This document shows, piece by piece, positions 11,701 through 21,925 of a DNA stretch of 64,000 nt. Made by a program: the position numbers and the translations under genes. A model generated the notes under the pieces. The model worked only from the letters and a program-made list of their open reading frames with translations. It had not been told where the DNA came from and made no database searches. This stretch comes from Acanthaster planci (lineage: Eukaryota > Echinodermata > Asteroidea > Valvatida > Acanthasteridae): positions 16,907 through 80,906 of the forward strand of contig NW_019091369.1 in the NCBI RefSeq assembly GCF_001949145.1, given 5' to 3'. Positions within the stretch are counted from its first letter, which is position 1, and every line of letters starts with the position of its first letter.

Positions 11701-14700
11701 ACATTTTAATCTTCCATAAACTTAAAAGTTCTTAATCCCACCACCTCACATCCAATCATGACCCTCCAGCAGTTCTGTCATTGCTAANTCACACATATGT
11801 AACAATTTGAATTCCTCAGACGAAAGACACTGTTGCTATACCTTGAGATTCGGGGCAAGCTTTTGCATAGCGACCACCATCTCTGGAATGGACTGGTTCC
11901 TTTCTTATCCATTGAAAATGGTGCATTGGTGCAAGGTGTCTCTTATGTAAGCAAAACCTTGCCTCAAATCACGAGGTATGGCAAAAGTGCTTTTAGTCTG
12001 GAGATTTCAAATTGTTCTGTTTGTGTGATTTAAAGCACTCAATGTACCAGATTTTATTCAAATTTATCTCACAAATGGCTTTTTCCACAATTTCTTTATT
12101 GATGTTGGGTTGAAGTAATTTACAAACATGCTGGATGCTGTATAGAACAGTCACTTTTTGTGTGCAGGGAGAAGATTACTATCGTCTTCGACCTTTACTT
12201 GAGTATCCGGGAACTGACGTCTTTCTGATATGTTTTTCGGTGGAGCGCCAGTCTTCCTTTGAAAGCATTGAGTCAAGTTGGCTGCCAGAGATCCGTCACC
12301 ACATGCCCACAACTCCCATCATTCTTGTGGCCACAAAGATAGGCAAGTGCATGTGTTTATGAGTAGGACCTACATGTAGCCACAAGTTGGAATTTCACAC
12401 GGGCTGGCTTGTGGATTGGGTTTTCAATTGCTGAGCGATTCTGTTCATTTTCCCAAGAGCATTTATGTGGATTTTCCGTATGGAAAAACTGTAAATTACA
12501 CACAGCATTTAAAACCTTTATACTTTAATTTAGTCTGCCCAAATGAATGGTCCTTGGACCAAGAAATGTTGTTCATGGTTGAATTTGAGACTAATTTCGA
12601 TGTTTGAACCTCCTTAAGGCAAGCTGTTTGCGGTTTTTGCAGATCTTCGCGGGAGTCCTCTGCACAGGTGTGTCACTTTTGACGAAGGCTTGAAAATGGC
12701 TCAGAAACATAACTTGCCATACATTGAGACAAGTGCACTCCTTCATGCCAGCAGGGTAAAGTGCCAAGGACAAGCTGTGAGTAGAATCCCGGAGAAATTA
12801 CGTAGAGATTGGAAATGATGGTGTTTTTTTTCTCAGCCAGCAACATGTCTTTGGGTGACATACTGTTGTTGCGTTCATGCTTTTTGCATGTATCTCTCCG
12901 GTATATGGTCTTTGCACTGGCTCAAGGTGCCCAGTCAAAAAAGGTCGTCCACCAACCTGGTTTCTGCTTTGGCTTTATAAGAGACAGTTGATCTTATTTG
13001 CACCAACTTTTGGCTTTTACTTGAGGTCAACTGCATCATCTGATATGTACAGCTCCTACCTGACAGGCCAGCAGAGAGCAACTTGGCAAATAACTACCTA
13101 GGCTGACAGACTGCAATTTTGCCAAGCTGACAGTCAGAAAATGATACCAGCTTATGATTTGAAACTCTACAAATAATCATTGACCACTGTTGGGCATCCA
13201 TTATGGGTGGTCTCAACCCTCCCAAGAAGTCTGTGCAGTCTCAGTTGACTCGTCAAACGGGCACCCGAGAGTCAGTGGAGGTTTCATGTATTTGGATACT
13301 GCAACAAGAGAGGTTTACAAAATTCAAAATCTGAGGACAAAAGCGAGAACCGTTGGCATATGTCTGCCTTTTGTTGTTTTTATAGATTAGTGCTCATGGT
13401 ATGGTATACCTCAGGTGGAGACAGACAGACAGACAGACAGACCGACAGACCGACAGACCGACCGACCGACCACCCACCCCACAAACAAACAACCCCACAA
13501 ACACCCCAACAACCCAACAAACAAACCACTAAACAGCCTCTCACCCAGTTCTCTGTACTTTGTGTCTTTCTTCAGCCAGCTGCTTGCAGTGGATTGCCTA
13601 CTCTGGAAGTAGATGTTTTCCACCTTTATTTCTCCGTTCAGAGCAGGACTTCCCTGGCGAATGTTGAAACGAGATGGGTTCCAGAGATCCGCCATGCCAT
13701 GCCTGACATTCCAATCCTCCTGGTTGCAACAAACATAGGTAAGTGCACAGGGGACATTCAAGACTGGTAGATTACAAAAGGCAACCTGTTTGCATCTACA
13801 ACTGATTTTAACCGATTTTATTCCCATACTGCTGGATTTTCTTGACCCTGCCACGTTTGAATCTTCCATAAACTTAAAAGTTCTTAATCCCACCACCACC
13901 TCTCATCCAATCATGACCCATGGTANTTTCTTTCATGTTTTAATGGATCCTAAAGAATTTTAATGGTTTTTCCGTTCATAGGACCGTCACCCACCTGTGA
14001 ACCTAATGTTCCTCATTTTAATCAGTTTCTACAACTGAATATGGATACACACTCTTAAACACAAGGTTGCTTTTTAATCAATCCACAAGAACACTTACAA
14101 GTTGCAATTTCAAGGAACTACCTTTTTAACTCATGCAGATCCTCCTTGGAGTCCCGATTGCACCCGTGTGGTTACATATGAGGAGGGCTTGAAGATGGCT
14201 CAGAAACTCAACTTGGAATACACTGAGATGACTGGACAGCTGAACTCAAACCTGAAAGAATGTTTCCAGAAAGCAGTGAGTGAAATCCTTGGAGAGTTAG
14301 TTGTTGCACGAGTCAAGTTAAATCCCTGTGAAGTTGGTTTGTTCAGAAATCCACAGAAAAGGTTTGAAGACCACATTCATTCACCAAATAAAGGGTAGCC
14401 TGGCTGTCATTGGATAATGACTGCATGGTGCAAACCATCAGTGGAAAATCTGAGCACAAGATCAGAAGGAGGCTGGGAAAAGTACGGTAAATGTTTGATG
14501 AAAACAAGTCCAGCTATGAATCATTGATACGCTACTGCAACTTGAAATTCAGATTGATTGACAGTATTGATAAGGAATTCCTTTTTTTTTTCAAAGGTTT
14601 ACATTGCTGATAAAGGAAGGACACCGAATATGCCAAAGAAGAAGAAAGGTTTCTTTGGTTTCAGGGGGAGAAAGCCCAAGCCCCGCCCACCTGAACCTGA

Positions 14701-17700
14701 AGTACCCCCAGTAGGTAAGCCTTACTGAGACAAAGTCAACATTGCTTGCACTTCACATTTGGCTTTCAGTGATGCATTTCAGTAGTTACATAATATTGGA
14801 TCTTCTGCACGTAGCTTTAATAGGGACACAACGGACTTGATAAACACAAAAACCTTACCATCATTCCATTCCAAGTTGAACAACACTTTCAGCAACATCC
14901 ATTCTGCCAACTTCAACCAGCACTGGTGATACACTGTCCATTTCATTGACTGAATCTTAATCTCTCTCCTACAGAGTTTCATTTTAGTTTTTAAAGTATT
15001 TATAATTACTTGAGGCAAATTCTGGCCCGTGACACAGAAAATTACCTCCTTGAGTGTCCCTCCCCCGAAGCACTCCCTCACAGGCAGAGAAGACATTGTC
15101 AGATGGAAATAATGTCAACTTAGTGCATGGTTCTCTGTAGCAGATGTTTGATTTTGTACATTTTAAAAGAAATTGACGGATTGTTTGCTCAGCAATATCC
15201 CTTGCCAAAGAAACCTGAAAATCGGCTATCTCGTGTTCCCAGAATTAGCTGATGCACTATAAATGTTACCTGTATTCCCTTTGTAAACACTGGTACTTTG
15301 TATTTACACATTAAGCAATATCCCTTGCCAAAGACACATGATAACCAACTATCTCGTGGTTTGATTTTAAATGGAATCAGAAAGTCTGAAGGTGCGAAGC
15401 ACTTTGTGATGATAGATTTGAATCCATTCCCTCACGCTGTCATTTAAAGCCTCTCCTTTTCATCCAAATATCTACCACTAACCAGTGTGTTCTCAGCACT
15501 TGAAATGTAAAGTAATAATGATTAGACTCTGAAGTCATGCTTCAGCCAAACTACAACAGGATCAAGAACAGACTTTGATAGACTCGGGTTAGACAGAGGC
15601 TAATCTGGTCATTCAAGCCAGTTGGAGTTAATGGCTGTGTTAAAAGTCTATGTTCATATTCTTACATTCCTTCTCTAGGCAATATGTCCTCTCATGCAGT
15701 CTTAGTCACGTGATGATTTACTTGTTTAAAGAAGTGTTGAGACAACTGTTTTATCTTTTCATTCAAAAGAGACTGTGGTTCAAATTTATTAAGTTCTTTC
15801 TTTGTGGTTTTATTGCCCCAAGATGAAGCCCCTCGGATTGAAATCCAAACCTCAACCATCGCAGACAACTTTGGCAAGGCGTTGGAGCAGTCATCAGCTT
15901 TCTCTGACGTCGTCTTCATCGTTGAAGGGAAGAGCATCTTGGCCCACAAAGTGGTGCTGTGTAGTGCCTCCAACTTCTTCTGTCATGTGTTTGGCCTGGA
16001 TCTACCTCAGGTTGGCTGCATCTTGTCTTTCAGATGCCTAGTGAATTATTGATCTATGCTTCCCCAACATTTTCAGTAGCAGCCAAAAATTGATGTTTTT
16101 CATTTCAGTTCAGTGTGTAAACATCCAAGAATGTCTGTTTGTAACCCCATTGCAAGTATTTCAAGTGATAAATCTCTACCAATTCATTATATTTTCTGTC
16201 GGAAGAAAACCCCCCCAGTGTTGAATTTTTCTAATGTCATCACATGGTTTGTTTTAGGATACAGCCAGCCATCCCTCAGTCATGAACTTTACCTGGGAGG
16301 ATATCAACCAGGGCAAGATCACTGGTTTAGCTGGTATCCGTGATGAAGTGACCCCAGACAGCAGCCTGCTTGAGACAGCAAAAACCAAGGTGACGATCAG
16401 TGCAGACATCACTTACAAGACCTTTCGTCAAGTTTTGGAGTTTCTGTACTCAGGTAACTACAAGACTCCAAAAATGTTCAAAAACCGAAAAATGTTCTAC
16501 CAGTTTTGACAAGTCCTTCACTCGTTTCATCTTGACAAATCCAGCCACCTCACTAAAACATAAAATGCAGGTGACATAACAGTAATCAGGCTTGGGATCA
16601 TCTTCATGTATGAAAGAATTTTGGTTTTCAGAATTCTGTCAAGTGAATGCTGCAAACTTAAATTCCGCTTATTATATGGCTGAACTTCTTTGGAAAATTC
16701 ACGGTAGAAGTCAGTCCCCAGAAAGAGATCTTCATGAGTAATCAGTGTGCTCTTTTCTCTTCGAAAGATCATGTGTTTCTTAGGTGAAGTAGCAGTGTGT
16801 CTAGTAGACCATTCCAACTTTCTCAACTTTTCAGAAGCCTTCTTTACCGAGTATACTGACACCCAAGAAACTCCTTGTTTCTTAAATTCTGCCTTTCCAC
16901 ACCACCTCTATTACATTATAGGCCTTCCTAGCCTCACAGACGAGACCACCACAGAGGACCTTGTGGCTTTACAGAAAGCATCCAATACATTCTCCTTACC
17001 TATGCTGGACAGCATCGTCAAGAACCTACAGAATGATGGAAAGTTCCTGAATCCTAGCATTGGAACCTACCTGAATGACCAGACAGGACAGAGGACCAAG
17101 TGGTTGTTCCTGAACAAACAGACACTGTCTGATATCCGATTCAAAGTTGAAGGTAGGTTGTGTCCCCCCTTTTCTCTTCCTGATCCCCTGGATGTCCATG
17201 GCTACTGGTAAAGGCCAGTTTGCAATGAAGCTGGAATTGGATGTATTTGGGTGGTGCAGATTATGCGATCTGTTTTCTTTTGGAATAGGAATATAGACAG
17301 CATTGATATTGAGTTCTTTCTGAGTGGAGAATAGCAGCACTAACGTTCTCATCATATCATTGCACGTGCCCCATCAGTCCCATTTGTAAAAACACTGAAA
17401 AGAAAGTCACATTTTTTTCTTTCTCTGCGTAAAGACACAACAGTCTATGCTCACAAGGTGATGCTGACATCTCGCTGTGAGGTCATGAATGGAATGTTCA
17501 CTGGAGACTTCACTGAAAGCAGCCAAGATGAGGTAATTCGGGTCTGGGTCACTTCACAGAGAAAGACTGTCAGTCAGGGAGACACAATTCTCAGTTAACA
17601 AAACTGACATGCACTGACTGTTCTAGAAGAAAGGGCGAGTCTTTGATGATGGCCAGACCACGGGGTCATTTGGCAATCATAAAGACACCTCTCAAAGTTA

Positions 17701-18931
17701 TAGCTGCTTCCAACTTGTGCCCATTTCTCTAAGAAGCAGTCATAAGAACACTGAACACCAGTCAGTTCTGATAGTGGGTGCTACTTTAGATTTGGGGACA
17801 CAGTTCCCACATCTCTGACTAGCACCCCAGCTACCTAATACCTCAGAGTGGTGTGCTGCAGACATCTAGGCCTTACGATACTGCTTGGATGAAAGTCTTT
17901 GATAGCTACAGGTTAAAGTTATCTGCACATGCCGAACCTTGATTGAGACAAGGAGGAAAAGCTGTAATGGTAATTTTTTCTTGTGATGTTTAGATAAGAA
18001 TTGAAGACGTGAGTCTGGAGTGTTTCTTGGCCCTCCTGGAGTACCTGTACACTGACCACGCCCCTATAGAGGAGGGTGATGCCGTGGGGATCCTTGTAGC
18101 AGCTGATCGGTATGGCCAAGATCGACTGAGAAATCTCTGTGAGCTGTACATCACCAAGGGGGTAGATGTGACAGAGGAACATGTGGATGTCATTGGACTG
18201 TTGCATACAGCCCAGGTTTGTTAGCTTGTCCTCAGACTTCTGAATGAGCACTCTAGGTTCTAGATTGTTGATCTAAGTCTTTAGTCAAACTTTTCAGAAT
18301 TTGTTTTTCCCATTTTTTAAATAAAAAAACATCTACATTCTGGATATTGTTTAAAAATACATTTTCAATTTGACTAATTGAGACCATTGTTCACAGGCCC
18401 TGTAGCTATAGTATTAGTGAAACTTAAGAAGGGGATTCTCATCGTTGGTCAGTGATATTCGTAATCTAACACCATGGTGACACAAGAATTATAGCTATTT
18501 ATCATCGACACAGTTACACAGCATATTCTGTTATACGTATAGCAAGAGAGTGTAATCCCATTCATAACACAACACAACATTCATAATGGTAATGATGTCT
18601 CTGTGATTTATCGGAACAACACTATAGCATTTGTTGTAATTTGTACTTCGTCTTTAGTGTTTAAGATACAGTGGTTTTGCACGTCAAGCATTTTATTGCA
18701 CTGATGCAATATGTGATTGATTGACAGATGTGCAATGCCAGCCAGCTTGCCCAGTGGTGCCTTGATCTCATTTCCCGTAACTTTGTGGCCTTCCAGCAGC
18801 GGGCGGAGTTTAAGAAGCTGGAGGGGGAGAACCTGAAATATGTCACTGAGAACCGCTGGCCTCCTGCGAGCTACCTGAAAAAGGTGGAAAAATACAAGGC
18901 TCAGTGGGGGAAGAAAGGGGACAAAGTATAG
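8793..18931 (+). CDS. RhoBTB/RacA-like gene copy B with duplicated GTPase half-domain
   Basis: Coding exons: 8793-8802 (start, ATG GGC GAT G), 9078-9256 (P-loop GDDKVGKT), 10086-10260 (G3/G4 region, ending TKI), 10554-10687 (DLRGSP to ETSAL), 11426-11588 (second G4-like, TNI), 12168-12342, 12643-12776 and 13576-13738 (near copies of the previous three), 14139-14275 (second G5-like), 14597-14714 (KKKK linker), 15823-16010 and 16258-16453 (BTB1), 16922-17152, 17435-17532 and 17994-18215 (BTB2), 18728-18931 (tail, stop). Using one of the two duplicated triplets gives a clean 684-residue protein: GTPase 1-166, degenerate half 167-266, linker to about 305, BTB1 about 320-433, BTB2 about 500-600. 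Using all exons fails, because 11588 ends in phase 1 and 12168 starts in phase 0. Switch I threonine and DTAGQ are absent. Role is inferred: Cullin-3 adaptor with an atypical GTPase module. Confidence 0.85.
8878..8928. repeat. Half copy of the TA-flanked palindromic repeat family
   Basis: It begins TACTCCCAGAACTGTGGGG and continues with GACGTCCGCCCGG, matching the left arm of the full palindromes at 21516-21600 and 45101-45180. The right arm is missing. It lies in the first intron of copy B, 75 bp after the start exon. Confidence 0.65.
9623..9623. other. Single ambiguous base (N), first of three
   Basis: N occurs at 9623, 11788 and 13926 only. The last two sit at the ends of the two near-identical 2.1-kb units in copy B. 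The first lies 80 bp before unit 1, where copy C has the same sequence without an extra base. Confidence 0.9.
9704..11787 (+). repeat. Tandem 2.1-kb unit 1 inside copy B
   Basis: This unit starts TCACACATATGTAACAATTT and carries GTPase exons 10086-10260, 10554-10687 and 11426-11588. It is almost identical, introns included, to 11789-13925. It ends at the N at 11788. Copy C has a single set of these exons, so one unit is extra. Confidence 0.85.
9751..9896. repeat. Fold-back MITE in unit 1 of copy B
   Basis: The left arm has TTTGGGGCAAGCTTTTGCAT and the right arm has AAGCAAAACCTTGCCCCAAA, which pair as imperfect inverted repeats over about 38 bp. It is missing from the matching intron of copy C but present in both copy B units, so it inserted before the two units separated. 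Confidence 0.65.
11835..11982. repeat. Fold-back MITE in unit 2 of copy B
   Basis: Counterpart of the element at 9751-9896, with a few substitutions. The arms pair in the same way. Confidence 0.6.
13421..13471. repeat. Tetranucleotide microsatellite (ACAG then ACCG)
   Basis: A run of ACAG units passes into ACCG units just upstream of the exon at 13576, followed by an AC-rich tract. At the same place unit 1 has GTGGAGACAGAAAAATA and no repeat. Opposite-strand ORFs over this tract are artefacts of the repeat. Confidence 0.9.
15191..15358. repeat. 45-bp direct repeat in an intron of copy B
   Basis: AGCAATATCCCTTGCCAAAG begins at 15191 and again at 15314. Each is followed by a similar stretch ending CTATCTCGTG. 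The two copies are 123 bp apart. Confidence 0.7.
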
Positions 18932-19999
18932 CAAGGGGGAAAAATGCTTAATTTGTTTGAAGCACAGTCGAGAGAAGGGTGCGAAAAAATCTTCATACAT
19001 GATAAATTTAGCCTAAATTGCATTAAAGCCACTTTTATGGTTTAAAATCCCTGAATATTTAAGAGTTATATATACATATACTTTTTACACCTTTTATGCA
19101 TGTGTAATTCTTTAATTAAACAAAAACTTTGCGTTTTTTTATCAGTTAAATCTAGAAAACTGAAGTTTTTAAATGATCAGCTTCTTTTGCTATAAGTTGT
19201 TTTTTAAAAATTCATGACAATGTGGAAAGCAAAATATGAATACAGTAAGTGTCAATGTACAACACTACTCAAAAAAACTTATGGACCACTTTTTATTTTG
19301 TGTATAGTTTTACTGCCGAAAATACCCCAATACAACTGTCCTGAATGACCTCAAACACACCGCAGCCAATTTCACATGTGGTGGGTTTCAGTTGTTGCAT
19401 AATGTCTCTTGCATCACTGCACATCCTGAAATTACAAGTGAAGAAAAACGTAGTCCATACCTTTTTTCGTAGAAATTATTCATTGCCCTAGGAATTCTCC
19501 TGGACGTCGAAAAACAATTAAAGTTTGCATTTATGTAGTTTGTGGTGACATATCACTGTATTAAATCGGGCCACCTTATTTTGAAAGTTCTAAACATTCA
19601 AGGACCGAGATTCAGCGAACTGTTCCCAGCATGGCATGTATACATCGCCCTAAGTTAAATCCCTGACTGCTATTCATATAGGAAGGAGTTCCATTTACGG
19701 ATAACACTTGAGGCCCTGTGCACAAACCTATGAGCTCTGTCTGAAAAAAAAAACAGATTTAATGCTTTAATTTACAGAAGTAAATGCTTCGGAATTTTCT
19801 GAGCTAAATTTCACTTTTTAGGACGTTATTATTCTCTGACGGCTGTTGCTACATTTTAAGGGGCAATTTGTGTTGTCCGTATATGGAACTCTTTCTATCA
19901 TGTATCTCTGTAAATTGAATACCAAAGCGAAGGCGAGAAAACAAGCCGTAAAATAAATGAGACAAACTGCGCTTTACTGCAGAGTGTTACGGTGCTGTT

Positions 20000-20425
20000 C
20001 ACTCCAGCGTTGCCACTGCTTGAAAAACTTTTCAAGATCTTGAAAAATTGAGACCCATTTGAAAACTTGAAAAAAATCTGCAATCTCCACAGATCTTGAA
20101 AAAATTCAAAAATCAGACGGAAATAATACAGGCCCCTAAATTTCATATTAAAGATTTAACTATTGTCCATTATGTATGTCTACTGGTATTTGTTTTCAAT
20201 TTATTGATTTTAAACAGCGTCTGGATATTTTGCTTTATTTTATTACACTTTCCACCAATGAATTGCGAAGAATACATGAATAACGAAATGTTGAAACGAT
20301 TGTACGTACATACATGTGTTTTGTTACGTTTACAAACGGTTAAGTAACATTTACATAGGCTCGAAAAATCTCGAAAATTTCAGACCCTGATCTTGAAAAA
20401 AAAAGTCCAGTGGTCACCCAGGTTC
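20000..20425. mobile_element. Candidate non-autonomous hAT-like element
   Basis: The left end TCACTCCAGCGTTGCCACTG and the reverse complement of the right end (GTGAACCTGGGTGACCACTG) are imperfect inverted repeats, both followed by runs of TTGAAAA and CAAGATC. There is no transposase. The superfamily is a guess from the end style. Confidence 0.45.
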
Positions 20426-21250
20426 ACTAATATCTTTCCTCCTCGGTGCAGTATTTAGAGCTGGTATTAGCTCTATGAGTAGTATGGTCAACTTGTTCTG
20501 CATGAGTACTTTAGATGCAAAGAAACACTACTGGACCATCGCTTAGTTTGTAGAGACATCGGGGAGATACTTTTTGGCCAATCCTATCAATCACGAAGAT
20601 TTGATTTTCATACAGATTTTTATCACGAAGGTTCGGCTCAGAGACGTTGCTTTTTATTTACCCGCGAGAGGGCGTGCCACGACCAATCGCCTCGACCTCG
20701 TGCATGATATACACAAACCAGATACCGCAAAAGTTTAGGGCACTGCAGACACGGCATGAACTGCTCCCGCGCACTTGAAGGCCTCGGCCTACTACTGCTT
20801 ACCTAGAAAGTAAGTCACGCACATCATCAGTGATTTTAACCGGTTTGAGAAATTGTAGATACGGTCAGGGAGTCCACCTGGGCCTAGGCAGGGCCAACCC
20901 AAGTAAAGTAATTGACAAACCAATGCTACTGCTAGGATAGGGAGCTGCAGCGGAGCCAATCTTGGCAATTATATCATGGAGGTAGAATATTAAGGGCTAG
21001 GCATTTGACACATGCTTATGAAAATACCCCCACTGCAACCTGCAGTGCAGTGTTTTCTTCTAGCAGGTGGTCATGGTGGTGCACCCACTTCTATGGCCCT
21101 TGCGTGCTGTATCAAGTGTCATATTGAATGTATGACCTGCCAATGCCATTCGAAGTTAGCTGTAGGCCTAACTAACTTTAATGTTAGAGATTGGTCTTTT
21201 TTGGGGGGGGGAGGAATTTTTTCTTCATCTCCGATTGTTCTTACCGTAAG

Positions 21251-21400
21251 TCTTATCACAAATACTGCATGGGTGATTTTACACAATGGTAGAAAGGCAT
21301 TGTGGGTAGGAAAGAGGAGCCAACATTGCCCCTGTTTCCTTCCCACAGTGCCATTAATTCTACCATTGTGCAAAATCACCTGTGCAATAGGCTTATTTAC
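21251..21400. repeat. 150-bp fold-back repeat
   Basis: GGTGATTTTACACAATGGTA on the left pairs with TACCATTGTGCAAAATCACC on the right, and the pairing continues inwards through GCATTGTGGG against CCCACAGTGC. Both strands therefore show look-alike ORFs, which are not genes. Confidence 0.75.
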
Positions 21401-21515
21401 AATAAGGCTTATGCACACAGGGTGACATTATTTTCTCTTGTCCCACAGATATTTCTTTTACAAAGTGGAAAAATTAGAAGATAGAGGATATTTTTAGTTT
21501 CATTTAGGACTTATG

Positions 21516-21600
21516 TACCCCCCAGAACTGTGGGGTCCCATGTCCGCCCCGCTCCCACGTGGGAGTGGGGAACATGTCGAATCCCACAGTTCTGGGGGTA
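21516..21600. repeat. Palindromic MITE with TA ends, full copy 1
   Basis: It runs TACCCCCCAGAACTGTGGGG to CCCACAGTTCTGGGGGTA and is an almost perfect 85-bp palindrome with CACGTGGGAG at the centre. It lies 326 bp upstream of the copy C start codon. Confidence 0.8.
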
Positions 21601-21925
21601 GAACTTATGCATGTAAGACAGACAGTGCAAAGTTTAAGTCATTTGTCCGAGACCCATGAACATGGTAGTGGTGCCAACCTTGAGAAAACAGCTTTCTACA
21701 TGTATTTTGTAAGGGTTGTCCAGGTTTTAAGATCAGGAAATGTAGACTAACCCGTCCCAGGAATAACGGTTGACATGTCTTCTTTACAAATGCCCCTCTC
21801 AAACACGTACAGCATGTTTAATTTTGTACAGATTTCCATCATCAATATGGTAGCAAGTGTTGAAAGTGAGATCACTTGTGTGTGATGATCGACTGCATGT
21901 ACATGTATGTGTTCCAAGTGGTGCA

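Larger units (their letters stand above)
11789..13925 (+). repeat. Tandem 2.1-kb unit 2 inside copy B
   Basis: It starts at the same base motif as unit 1 directly after an N and ends directly before the next N. It carries exons 12168-12342, 12643-12776 and 13576-13738. Differences from unit 1 are scattered substitutions, a short insertion near 12920, a tetranucleotide repeat at 13421 and a GT instead of GC donor at 13739. This is the pattern expected of two alleles. Confidence 0.85.
18932..21515. other. Spacer between copies B and C
   Basis: It holds the AT-rich 3' UTR of copy B with an ATTAAA near 19115, then transposon-like debris: a CACTACTCAAAAAAACTTATG tract near 19264, a TTGAAAA-rich element at about 20000-20425 and a fold-back at about 21251-21400. 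ORFs at 19898-20347 and 21012-21484 fall inside these repeats. No gene is supported. Confidence 0.55.

Noticed and set aside
13411-13899. 162-codon minus-strand ORF
   Set aside because: It is the antisense of the second G4-like exon of copy B plus the ACAG microsatellite. A matching antisense ORF at 11276-11704 arises from the other unit.
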